DNA from: DATKKG01 sp035543015
Lineage (GTDB): Archaea > Thermoproteota > Nitrososphaeria > Conexivisphaerales > DTJL01
Direction of reading: 5' to 3'
DNA length: 64,000 nt
NCBI GenBank assembly: GCA_035543015.1
Contig: DATKKG010000063.1
Coordinates: 1-64,000 of the forward strand
Of this stretch, positions 15,324-23,073 are shown in pieces. Under the pieces are notes generated by a model that had not been told where the DNA came from, did not search any database, and saw nothing but the letters and a program-made list of their open reading frames with translations. Numbering within the stretch: the stretch's first letter is position 1; every line of letters starts with the position of its first letter. A program made the translations under genes and the position numbers.

Positions 15324-15719
15324 ATGGCGACAGACACTGAGATGCTAGAAGAGCTGAAGAAGATCACAGCACTGCTTACTCCAAAACCCGCCCCGCCACC
15401 GCCTCCGCCGCCCAAGGGATTCGCCAACGAATTCATAGCGTTCATGAAGACGGGCAACCTGCTGGCCGTGGCCGTCGCCTTCGTGATGGGCGGACTCATT
15501 AGCAACATCGTGGGCGCCCTTGTCAGCGACCTGATAATGCCAGTCGCGGGGGCTTTCCTGCCCAAGGGGGGCTGGCAGACCTACACTCTCACGGTCCCGA
15601 TAGGCAACGGAATGGCCTTCACCCTGGGGCACTTCCTGAGTGCAGTCATAAACTTCATCATCGTCGCCTTCGTGATCTTCATGATAGCGCGCTGGGCCAA
15701 GAAGGCTGGCGTCGAGTAG
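15324..15719 (+). CDS. mscL: Large-conductance mechanosensitive channel, with Pro-rich N-terminal extension
   Basis: The 131-residue protein has an MscL core from about residue 31: FANEFIAFMKTGNLLAVAVA leads into the pore helix, ending in GALVSDLIMPVAGAF, and a second helix follows at about 94-122. MscL opens under membrane tension to release solutes. Unlike common MscL proteins, which start a few residues before the channel core, this one carries 30 extra residues: an acidic amphipathic helix (TEMLEELKKITALL) and a run of seven prolines. The cytoplasmic C-terminal bundle is almost absent (RWAKKAGVE). It starts at ATG 15324, 45 bases after the DUF488 gene, and may share its transcript. Confidence 0.85.
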   Translation: MATDTEMLEELKKITALLTPKPAPPPPPPPKGFANEFIAFMKTGNLLAVAVAFVMGGLISNIVGALVSDLIMPVAGAFLPKGGWQTYTLTVPIGNGMAFTLGHFLSAVINFIIVAFVIFMIARWAKKAGVE

Positions 15720-15775
15720 ACGGCCGGCACCCGCTTTTTCTGAATCTTCGTATGGCCAGCGGAAGCTCCAGAAGC

Positions 15776-16108
15776 CTATGGGCGCTTGATGTTGGTGACC
15801 AGAAGCCTGAACTGGAGGGTCTTCCCCGCCATGGGGTGCCTCCCGGACCTGCCGTAGGCCTTCTCGGGCGGCAACGTGACCTCCTTGGCATCGTTGATCT
15901 TCATCCCGACCAGCGCCTCTTCGAAGCCGGAGATGACCTGGTGGGCCCCGATGGTGACCTGCAGGGGGACATAGTCCCTTGCCGGGTTGAAGATTCCGGC
16001 CTTGACGGCCTCCGCCTTCATGCTGGTGTCGAAGACCTTCCCGCCGGGGAACTTGCCAACGTAGTGCACCGAAACCATGTCGCCGTTCTGGGCTGTGAGC
16101 GCGCTCAT
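15776..16108 (-). CDS. FKBP-type peptidyl-prolyl isomerase, single short domain
   Basis: The 110-residue protein is a complete FKBP fold: DMVSVHYVGKFPGGKVFDTS, the VTIGAHQVISGFEEALVGM core with ISGFE replacing the usual IPGWE/IPGFE, then TLPPEKAYGRSGRHPMAGKT and FRLLVTNI. It catalyses cis-trans isomerisation before proline. The inserted chaperone flap between DTS and LQVTIG is short (about 20 residues), so this is a shortened relative of the archaeal SlyD-like group. It starts at ATG 16108 and has no signal peptide. It is convergent with mscL across a 56-base gap. Confidence 0.9.
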   Translation of the reverse strand: MSALTAQNGDMVSVHYVGKFPGGKVFDTSMKAEAVKAGIFNPARDYVPLQVTIGAHQVISGFEEALVGMKINDAKEVTLPPEKAYGRSGRHPMAGKTLQFRLLVTNIKRP

Positions 16109-16180
16109 GACGATGCATCCGATGAGGGGGGCATATTTAGGGTTTGGGAAAAGCCCGGGCCGGTGCGGACGGGGAAGAAG

Positions 16181-16190
16181 GGTTAAATAA
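16181..16190 (+). promoter_or_regulatory. Strong TATA box of the DEAD-box helicase gene, with a long leader
   Basis: The run ggttaaataa is the best TATA match between 16109 and the helicase start. Initiation about 26 bases later (near 16212) leaves a leader of about 78 bases before TTG 16290, unlike the leaderless genes common elsewhere in the window. Confidence 0.5.
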
Positions 16191-16289
16191 CTGTCTCGTG
16201 AGCCTCAGTCCAACGCATAAGACGTTGCAGAGTCTTCAGGTCGAACTGACGCTCGAACGACGCTTTTGCTGCGTGTGTGAAGAATAGAT

Positions 16290-17540
16290 TTGACGGGATT
16301 CGACGGCTTGGGTCTGGACCCAAGGCTCCTAAGAAGCCTGAAGGATATGGGGTTCACCGAACCCTTTCCGATTCAGGAGAGGGCCATAGGCCCCATCCTG
16401 GAGGGCATAGACGTGATAGGTCAGGCGAAGACCGGGTCGGGGAAGACCGCGGCCTTCGGATTGCCCCTGCTGCAGATGGTGGACCCGAGGGCGAACCGTG
16501 TGCAGGCGCTGATCCTGGCCCCTACGAGGGAGCTCGCGGTCCAGATAACGGAGGAGCTCAGGCGCCTGGGCAAGTACATGGGTGTGAGGATGGTCACAGT
16601 CTACGGCGGCCAGTCAATCAACGTCCAGCTGGAGGAGCTGGCGGACGGGGCCGACATCGTGGTGGGGACCCCGGGGAGGATCATCGACTTCATCGACCAC
16701 AACGAGCTCAACCTGGGGTCCGTGAAGTACGTGGTGCTGGATGAGGCGGACAGGATGCTGGACATGGGCTTCATCGACGACATCGAGTACATCCTCGAGG
16801 CGGCTCCCGGGCGCAGGCAGATGAGCCTGTTCTCGGCGACGATGCCTGAGGAGATAATCAAGCTGTCGTCGAAGTACATGAGCCAGCCGGAGAAGATCCT
16901 CGTCAGCGCCGACGAGCCGTCCGTGGATGAGCTCGACCAGTACTATACGCTGGTCGAGGACGGCGAGAAGCTGCCGAAGCTCGTGGCCCTCCTGAAGAAG
17001 GAGAACCCGGCCAGCGCGATGATCTTCTGCAGGACCAAGGCGGGGGCCCACAGGCTGGCCAGGGAGCTCGAGAAGAGGTTCTTCAACGTCACTCCGCTGC
17101 ACGGGGACCTGTCACAGTATCAGAGGGACAGATCCATGGAGGCATTCAGGAAGGGAAAGGTGGACATCCTCGTGGCGACCGACGTCGCGGCGAGGGGGAT
17201 AGACGTCCCTGGAGTTCAGCTCGTGGTCAACTACGACTTCCCGGAGGACCCGCTCATCTACTTCCACAGGGTTGGCAGGACGGCCAGGGCTGGCAGCCTG
17301 GGCAAGTCGGTGGCGCTCATCTCGCCGGATGACTTCACCACCTTCAGGCTCGTCCAGGACCTGACCAAGGTGCCGATCAAGCCCCTGAGCCCGTCCGACG
17401 AGAATCCGTCCTTCATCGGTCGACCCAGGAGGCAGGGATACCGGGGAGGGGGCGGGCGCCGCGACAAGGACAGAAGGGGAGGCTACCGCCAGGCCCGCGG
17501 CGGAGGGCACCAGGGCTACCGAAGGCGAATCCGCGAGTAG
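16290..17540 (+). CDS. deaD: DEAD-box RNA helicase with Gly/Arg-rich tail
   Basis: The 416-residue protein starts at TTG 16290. All helicase motifs are present: the Q motif region FPIQERAI, AKTGSGKT, PTRELAVQI, the DEAD box in VVLDEADRMLDMGF, SAT, then RGIDVPGVQLVVNYDFP and HRVGRTAR. It unwinds short RNA helices with ATP. The last 45 residues are rich in Gly, Arg and Tyr (for example RGGGHQGYRRR), an RNA-binding extension also seen in cold-induced helicases. A TRAM-domain RNA-binding gene faces it from the other side of a 172-base gap, and a leader of about 78 bases precedes it. A role in ribosome assembly or mRNA handling at low temperature is a reasonable inference. Confidence 0.93.
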   Translation: MTGFDGLGLDPRLLRSLKDMGFTEPFPIQERAIGPILEGIDVIGQAKTGSGKTAAFGLPLLQMVDPRANRVQALILAPTRELAVQITEELRRLGKYMGVRMVTVYGGQSINVQLEELADGADIVVGTPGRIIDFIDHNELNLGSVKYVVLDEADRMLDMGFIDDIEYILEAAPGRRQMSLFSATMPEEIIKLSSKYMSQPEKILVSADEPSVDELDQYYTLVEDGEKLPKLVALLKKENPASAMIFCRTKAGAHRLARELEKRFFNVTPLHGDLSQYQRDRSMEAFRKGKVDILVATDVAARGIDVPGVQLVVNYDFPEDPLIYFHRVGRTARAGSLGKSVALISPDDFTTFRLVQDLTKVPIKPLSPSDENPSFIGRPRRQGYRGGGGRRDKDRRGGYRQARGGGHQGYRRRIRE

Positions 17541-17712
17541 CCTGCTTTCGAAGACGATTCCATCGGCTGAAAGCGGAAGCATGCCGAGCGTCCGCTGATT
17601 TGGAGAATTGACGGCGGAACAAAAAACCTCTCCGCCAGATTCGTGGCGATTCACGTCCGTCTAGACCCGAGGAGAGGAGCTCTGCCCCCTCCCGCATCTA
17701 CGTTAACGTGAT

Positions 17713-18054
17713 CTACTGATCTTGCCCAGCTGGCTCGGCATCGGATGATGCGGGAGCCTCCGCCGGTTGCGAAGGTGCGTTTTCTGTAGAGGTTACGATC
17801 TCCGCTGTCGCGTACCTGTTCGATACGTTCGTGATCCTGATCTTCAGCTTCTGGCCGGTCTTCGCGTTGGTCACAAAGATGATGAATCCCTGTACCTTCG
17901 CGATGCCGTCGCCGCGCCTCGAGATCTCGGTGATCTCTACGTCGTATTCCTCGCCAGCCTTCACTGGCTTGGGAGCGAAGTTTCTTGGGCCACCGAAGCC
18001 TCCACCGAAGCTCCTTCTGGCACCGTATCCTCCACTGCGTTGTCCGTAACTCAT
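17713..18054 (-). CDS. TRAM-domain RNA-binding protein
   Basis: The 113-residue protein has a Gly/Arg/Tyr/Phe-rich N-terminus (about 1-30), then a complete TRAM domain at about 31-90: GEEYDVEITEISRRGDGIAK, then GFIIFVTNAKTGQKLKIRI (quoted as FIIFV and GQKLKIRI). An acidic Ala/Pro-rich tail follows. Single-TRAM proteins of archaea bind RNA and act as cold-responsive RNA chaperones in some methanogens. Here it lies tail to tail with the DEAD-box helicase, and both proteins carry RG-rich low-complexity ends. It starts at ATG 18054. Confidence 0.88.
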   Translation of the reverse strand: MSYGQRSGGYGARRSFGGGFGGPRNFAPKPVKAGEEYDVEITEISRRGDGIAKVQGFIIFVTNAKTGQKLKIRITNVSNRYATAEIVTSTENAPSQPAEAPASSDAEPAGQDQ

Positions 18055-18119
18055 GCCTTATGCACTCGTGAGCTAGCGGCTTTTCCGCCCGCTATATTAA
18101 CGTATTGCCTGGCTCTCGG

Positions 18120-19127
18120 CTACGAGTAGCCCTTCGCCATCTCTCGTATCATCAATCGGACGTCGTCGCCGAGGGGGTAGAGGATGGGGCAGGTCGCGCC
18201 GGTCTCCATGTACTGCCTGACCTTTCGTCGGCAGTCCTCGGGCGTCCCGGAGGCAGTCAGCATGTCGACCATCTTGTCGTCGACGAGGCGCTTGGCCTTC
18301 TCCAGGCCGCCCGGCTTCGCCGGCCATCCCCCGAGGGCGTCGCTGATCTCCTTGACCAGGCTCTCCTTGATCCCGTTCGCCTTGGCTATGTGCGGCTGCT
18401 GGCCCACGTACATCGTGACCAGGCTTCGGGAGCTGTCGAGGGCCCTGTCGGCGTCCTCGTCCATCGAACAGACCACCAGCTGAGGCCTGTCGATCTCCTT
18501 CAGGCTTCGGTGGGCCTTGCGCGCCCCGACCTCGAGGTGCTCCATGGCCTCCTTGTTGTACTTGGGGGAGACGAGGTAGTTGAGCACCACGCCATCGGCG
18601 ATCGAGCCCGTCAGCTCCATCATCTGCATCCCGGTGGCACCGATGTAGACGGGGATCTTCCGAACGCTCTTGTCGCCGTAGACGATGTCGAGCTGGATGT
18701 CCTGGACCTTGACGTATTCGCCCTGGAAGGTGACGTTCTTCATCTTGAAGAGCTCCTTCAGGACGGTGACGTACTCCCTCATGGCCACGAGGGGCCTCTC
18801 CCTGTGGATGCCCACCTTCGAGGCGAGGGGGTCCCACCAGGCTCCTATGCCCAGGATGACCCTGCGGGGAGCCAGGTCGTAGAGGGTGGAGTAGGTGGAG
18901 GCCATGATGCCCACGTTACGGGTCCAGTTGTTGACGACGCCGCTCGCGACTTTGATCTTCGCCGTGACGGCAGCCACAGCGGCCATGGGGACGATCGCGT
19001 CCCTGACCAGCCTGGACTCGGCGAACCAGACGGCTTCGAATCCGTGCCTTTCGGCGTAGCGACCGAACTCCATCTCCTCCCTGACGGAGTGCTTGTCCTG
19101 CATGTACAGCGCCAGCCTGTCTCCCAA
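18120..19127 (-). CDS. LLM-family oxidoreductase, probably F420-dependent (Mer-like)
   Basis: The 335-residue product is a bacterial-luciferase-like TIM barrel: FGRYAERHGFEAVWFAESRL, the KIKVASGVVNNWTRNVGIMA strand-helix unit, VILGIGAWWDPL, and PVYIGATGMQMMELTGSIADGV (quoted as VYIGATG and ELTGSIADG). These are the marks of the F420-dependent methylenetetrahydromethanopterin reductase and alcohol dehydrogenase branch, not of the FMN-only monooxygenases. The F420 ligase CofE is encoded at 41921, so the cofactor is likely made here. The hydride acceptor or donor is unknown. The gene stands alone, head to head with sufC across a 132-base spacer. Confidence 0.82.
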   Translation of the reverse strand: MGDRLALYMQDKHSVREEMEFGRYAERHGFEAVWFAESRLVRDAIVPMAAVAAVTAKIKVASGVVNNWTRNVGIMASTYSTLYDLAPRRVILGIGAWWDPLASKVGIHRERPLVAMREYVTVLKELFKMKNVTFQGEYVKVQDIQLDIVYGDKSVRKIPVYIGATGMQMMELTGSIADGVVLNYLVSPKYNKEAMEHLEVGARKAHRSLKEIDRPQLVVCSMDEDADRALDSSRSLVTMYVGQQPHIAKANGIKESLVKEISDALGGWPAKPGGLEKAKRLVDDKMVDMLTASGTPEDCRRKVRQYMETGATCPILYPLGDDVRLMIREMAKGYS

Positions 19128-19209
19128 GTCTCTTCTAGACAGGGTAATGGTGGCCGAGGTATAATAGCGTCAGCGCGGGTTTGCGTATTTTGCACGTTCC
19201 TCCGGAAAT

Positions 19210-19219
19210 CTTTTAAGAG
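19210..19219 (+). promoter_or_regulatory. TATA box of the SUF operon
   Basis: The run cttttaagag lies about 45 bases before the sufC start at 19260 and is the same TTTTAAGA-type element seen elsewhere in the window. No obvious iron-repressor palindrome was found around it. Confidence 0.5.
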
Positions 19220-19259
19220 CCCGCACAGCCGAATAGCTCTCGATTCATGGCGGTAAGTG

Positions 19260-20036
19260 ATGCCCAGCGTTCTTGAGATTGACAAGGTAGGCGTGCAGGT
19301 GGGCGACAAGAGGGTGGTCCAGGAGGTCTCCATGACCATCAGACAGGGAGAGATACATGCCCTCATGGGGCCGAACGGCTCGGGGAAGAGCTCGCTTTCG
19401 TACGCCCTGATGGGGCACCCCAAGTACAAAGTGGTGTCCGGAGACATTCGCCTCGATGGTGTTTCGCTGTTGCCCATGACCCCGACGGAGAGGGCCAGGC
19501 ACGGCGTCTTCCTTGCCCTCCAGTACCCGGTCGAAGTCTCCGGCGTGACCCTTTTCAACTTCCTGAGGACGGCGTACAGCGCCATGAAGCAGGGTGGGAG
19601 GGACGACGTGAAGGCCTTGGCGCCGATCATCCCCTTCAGGAAGCTGCTGCAGCAGAAGCTGGACCTGCTCAAGCTTGACAGCTCGTTCACGGCCCGTTAT
19701 CTTAACGAAGGGCTGTCGGGCGGGGAGAAGAAGAGGTCTGAGATACTTCAGATGGCCATCATGGAGCCGAGTGTCGCCGTCCTGGACGAGATCGACTCGG
19801 GGCTCGACATAGACGCCGTGAAGATCGTCGCCGAGACCCTGAACCGCCTCATGGGCCCCCAGCTGGGGCTCCTCCTGATCACGCACTACATACGGATCCT
19901 CCAGTTCGTGAAACCCGAGTTCGTGCACGTCATGGCGGACGGACGGATAGTGGCCGAAGGGGGTCCCGAGCTTGCGAAGAAGCTCGAAGAGAAGGGCTAC
20001 GGATGGCTCACGGAAAAGCCCGAAGCTGGGCTTTGA
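19260..20036 (+). CDS. sufC: Fe-S assembly ATPase SufC
   Basis: The 258-residue ABC ATPase energises the SufBCD scaffold that builds iron-sulfur clusters. It has the Walker A motif GPNGSGKSS near residue 36, the SufC-type signature LSGGEKKRSEILQ near 150, and Walker B with the D-loop VAVLDEIDSGLDID near 175. SufC keeps GEKKR where transport ATPases have GQ(Q/R)QR. ATG 19260 and the GTG just before it (19257) are both possible starts. It is first in the order C-B-D-S-U. A 190-base non-coding gap separates it from sufB. Confidence 0.96.
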   Translation: MPSVLEIDKVGVQVGDKRVVQEVSMTIRQGEIHALMGPNGSGKSSLSYALMGHPKYKVVSGDIRLDGVSLLPMTPTERARHGVFLALQYPVEVSGVTLFNFLRTAYSAMKQGGRDDVKALAPIIPFRKLLQQKLDLLKLDSSFTARYLNEGLSGGEKKRSEILQMAIMEPSVAVLDEIDSGLDIDAVKIVAETLNRLMGPQLGLLLITHYIRILQFVKPEFVHVMADGRIVAEGGPELAKKLEEKGYGWLTEKPEAGL

Positions 20037-20226
20037 GAGCTGCCACACCAGATGGCGTCAAGGGCGGTAGAACATCTCCAAGTCGTATGGCATTCGAGCC
20101 GGTGACAGGCAGATGAACGCCAGGAACCCGTAGAGCGCAAGACGCGGGTGAGATCGCCCTGTGAGGGAGAGGGCGGCGGTTTCAGGAAGTTGACCCAGAC
20201 GACGAAAGCATGAAAGGAAACGGGGC
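20037..20226 (+). ncRNA. Structured non-coding gap inside the SUF operon (candidate RNA element)
   Basis: No frame here is protein-like and no good TATA box precedes sufB, so the region is probably transcribed from sufC. It can form CGCCCT/AGGGCG (20155-20160 with 20170-20175, 9-base loop) and, just before it, a bulged hairpin built on CCC...GGG with an inner GCG/CGC pair. This could be a processing site, an attenuator or a small RNA. None of these is shown. Confidence 0.3.
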
Positions 20227-21684
20227 ATGGAATCAGGAGCAACGTATATCTATCATCAGCGGTCTCAAGCGTTGGTGTTCGATTTGTCCGTAAGAGACAC
20301 AGTCAATGTCGACTATAGCAAGTACGACTTCAAAGACCCCGAAACCTCGGTGTTCACGACGGACCGGGGACTGGACAAGGACAAGGTCATCAAGATTTCG
20401 AAATACAAGAACGAACCCGAGTGGATGACCGAGTTCCGGGTGCGTGCCTTCGAGACCTTCAAGAAGAAGCCGATTCCCACCTGGGGCGCGAACCTTTCCA
20501 ACATAGACTTCGACAACATCAGATACTACATCAAGCCCACCGAAAAGAACGTCGACAGCTGGGAGGCGCTCCCTGAGGCAATAAAGAGCACCTTCGAAAG
20601 GCTGGGCGTGCCGGAGGCGGAGAGGAAGTTCCTGGCTGGTGTGGGTGCGCAATACGAATCCGAGGTCGTCTACCACAACATGCGAAAAGACTTGGCTAAG
20701 CAGGGAGTTGTCTTCTCGGACATGGACACGGCCTTGAAGGAGTACCCGGAGATCGTGAAGAAGTACTTCGGTACCGTCGTGCCCATCAACGACAACACCT
20801 TCTCGGCTCTGAACAGCGCCGTCTGGAGCGGAGGCTCGTTCATCTACGTCCCGGAAGGGGTCAAGGTCGAGCAGCCTCTGCATGCCTACTTCAGGATCAA
20901 CGCTGCCAACATGGGACAGTTCGAAAGGACTCTCATCATAGCGGAGCCCTACAGCGACATCCACTACATTGAGGGATGCACTGCTCCGGTCTACACTTCC
21001 GACTCACTTCACGCCGCCGTGGTCGAGCTAATCGCGAAGAAGGGCGCCCACATAAGGTACACCACGATACAGAACTGGTCGAAGGACGTCTACAACCTGG
21101 TGACCAAGAGGGCGTTCGCCTACGAGGACGCCAGGGTCGAGTGGATCGACGGAAACCTGGGCAGCAAAGTCACCATGAAGTATCCCTCCATCTACCTCCT
21201 CGGGAGGGGCGCAAGGGCGGAAGTCCTCTCCGTCGCCATGGCTGGGAGCGGACAGCACATCGATGCGGGGTCGAAGATCCTCCACCTGGCGCCTGACACG
21301 AGCTCGAGGATAACCTCGAAGTCGGTCTCCAAGGACGGAGGTAGGACCACCTATCGCGGCCAGCTCCTTGTAGCCAAGGGGGCCACAGGAGTCAAGAGCA
21401 GCGTCAGATGCGACGCCCTGATCCTTGACGACAAGTCGATGTCTGACACTTATCCATACAACATGGTGAGCGAAAGCGACACCGTGCTTACGCATGAGGC
21501 GACGGTCGGCAAGATCGGCGAGGACCAGCTCTTCTACCTGATGAGCAGGGGGCTGACGGAGAACGAAGCGCTGAACGCCGTGGTCATGGGGTTCATGGAG
21601 CCGTTCACGAAGGAGCTGCCCATGGTCTACGCGATCGAGCTCAACCGGCTCATCAGCCTCGAAATGATCAACTCTGTGGGATAG
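20227..21684 (+). CDS. sufB: Fe-S cluster scaffold protein SufB
   Basis: The 485-residue protein is the main scaffold of the SufBC2D complex. It has the N-terminal segment with PEWMTEFRVRAFETF, the parallel beta-helix core, and the family marks EGCTAPVYTSDSLHAAVVE and GVKSSVRCDALILDD, whose Cys matches the conserved functional Cys of SufB. It ends with EDQLFYLMSRGLTENEALN and a helical C-terminus. Length is normal. It starts at ATG 20227 with no promoter of its own in sight, and is followed by sufD after 19 bases. Confidence 0.97.
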   Translation: MESGATYIYHQRSQALVFDLSVRDTVNVDYSKYDFKDPETSVFTTDRGLDKDKVIKISKYKNEPEWMTEFRVRAFETFKKKPIPTWGANLSNIDFDNIRYYIKPTEKNVDSWEALPEAIKSTFERLGVPEAERKFLAGVGAQYESEVVYHNMRKDLAKQGVVFSDMDTALKEYPEIVKKYFGTVVPINDNTFSALNSAVWSGGSFIYVPEGVKVEQPLHAYFRINAANMGQFERTLIIAEPYSDIHYIEGCTAPVYTSDSLHAAVVELIAKKGAHIRYTTIQNWSKDVYNLVTKRAFAYEDARVEWIDGNLGSKVTMKYPSIYLLGRGARAEVLSVAMAGSGQHIDAGSKILHLAPDTSSRITSKSVSKDGGRTTYRGQLLVAKGATGVKSSVRCDALILDDKSMSDTYPYNMVSESDTVLTHEATVGKIGEDQLFYLMSRGLTENEALNAVVMGFMEPFTKELPMVYAIELNRLISLEMINSVG

Positions 21685-21703
21685 AAGCCGCCCCGTCTGG
21701 CAT

Positions 21704-22969
21704 TTGTCCGACAATTCTCATATAGAAGCGGGGATCGCTGAGAATCCTATGTCGGAGATGCTCCTTAGCCGGGTCAGGCGGCTTTCGAAGGACCTGGGAG
21801 AGCCGGAAGCCCTGGCTTCGGCAAGGGCGGAGAGCCTCGCGCTCTACGACAGCCTCCCCTACGAAAGGAACGTCCTCTTCTCGAAGAACTTCGAGAAGCT
21901 GCCGGGGGACCCCAACGAGTTCGCCCCCAGGGAAGGAGGGAAGCTTCCAGCCGACGTCCCCTACTCCGTCGCCGTCCTTGGGTCGAAGAGCCTCGTGGGG
22001 TCGCTCCCGAAGGGTGTGAGCTTCCACGACGGAACCAAAGAGGGCATGCCCCTGCTTTCCACACCCATCTCCGGAGACGAAGACAAGATGTTCTACCTCA
22101 ACGCGGCCTTCAGGGACCATTCGAACAAGTTCATCGTGGCCCCGGGTGAAGCGGTCAGGGAGCCGATAGTCCGTCTTGGCGTGTCCCCGCCGGGAAGGAA
22201 CGGAACGTTCCGCTCGACCGAAATAGACGTAGGCGAAGCGTCCAGCTCCATCTTCATCGACAGGATAGCCGACTCGCAGGACAACGGAACGGAGCCTGCG
22301 CTCCTGAGCGACCTCGTGGAGGTCCGCCTGAGGCCCAACGCGACGTTGACTTTCGTCACGCTGTCGACGGGGACCAGGGAGAGGATCATCCACAACACCA
22401 GGTTCGTGCTCGAAGACGGCGCCAGGCTCACCTACGTCACCTGGTACGCGGCGTCGCCGTACGTGCGGGCGCACTCCTACGTTGTGCTCAGGGGCGAGGG
22501 AGGGGAGGCGAACCTGTACTGGGGCGGCTTCCCGAAGGAGTCATCCCGCTACGATTACATGGCGTTGGTGGAACACCTGGGGCGCTCGACGAAGGGTTTC
22601 GTCCTGCAGAGGGGACTGGTGAAAGGACAGTCGAGGATGCTGCTGAAGGGCCTCATGACCATCAGGCATTCCGCTGTCAACGCGGACAGCCACCTTAGCC
22701 AGCACGCCCTCCTGCTCACCAGAGACTCGTTCGCCAACGCCATCCCCGGACTGGAGATAGAGACGAACGAGCTCAAGGCAAAGCACGCGGCGTCCGTGTC
22801 CCAGCCCGATGAGGACCAGCTCTTCTACCTTATGAGCCGCGGCCTGACGAAGGAGGAGTCCCTGATGGAGATCGCGGGCGGCTACCTCAACCCGCTGGCG
22901 GTGAACATACCGGATCAGGCGGCCAGGGAGGCCTTCGAGCTCGAGATCGGAAAAGCCCTCAAGGGCTAG
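21704..22969 (+). CDS. sufD: SufD, partner subunit of the SufBCD complex
   Basis: The 421-residue paralogue of SufB forms the SufBC2D complex and helps iron entry. It shares the beta-helix core (TLTFVTLSTGTRERIIHNTR) and the C-terminal EDQLFYLMSRGLTKEESL motif with SufB, but is shorter at the N-terminus. The TTG at 21704 gives MSDNSHIEAG; an ATG at 21749 (MSEMLLSRV) is also possible, since a TATA-like catatag lies between the two. The reading frame and length support either choice. Confidence 0.93.
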   Translation: MSDNSHIEAGIAENPMSEMLLSRVRRLSKDLGEPEALASARAESLALYDSLPYERNVLFSKNFEKLPGDPNEFAPREGGKLPADVPYSVAVLGSKSLVGSLPKGVSFHDGTKEGMPLLSTPISGDEDKMFYLNAAFRDHSNKFIVAPGEAVREPIVRLGVSPPGRNGTFRSTEIDVGEASSSIFIDRIADSQDNGTEPALLSDLVEVRLRPNATLTFVTLSTGTRERIIHNTRFVLEDGARLTYVTWYAASPYVRAHSYVVLRGEGGEANLYWGGFPKESSRYDYMALVEHLGRSTKGFVLQRGLVKGQSRMLLKGLMTIRHSAVNADSHLSQHALLLTRDSFANAIPGLEIETNELKAKHAASVSQPDEDQLFYLMSRGLTKEESLMEIAGGYLNPLAVNIPDQAAREAFELEIGKALKG

Positions 22970-23020
22970 GGGCGACTCCCCCCTTTAGCGCGTCCCCGAC
23001 GGGCTCCAAACTGCACAGCA

Positions 23021-23030
23021 TTAAAATAAT
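23021..23030 (+). promoter_or_regulatory. Internal TATA box before sufS
   Basis: The run ttaaaataat lies about 48 bases before TTG 23074 in the 104-base gap after sufD, so sufS-sufU may also be transcribed separately from sufCBD. Confidence 0.5.
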
Positions 23031-23073
23031 CCGTCGTGCAGTAAAGCCCGATTACCTTCGGAAAAGATGCGAA

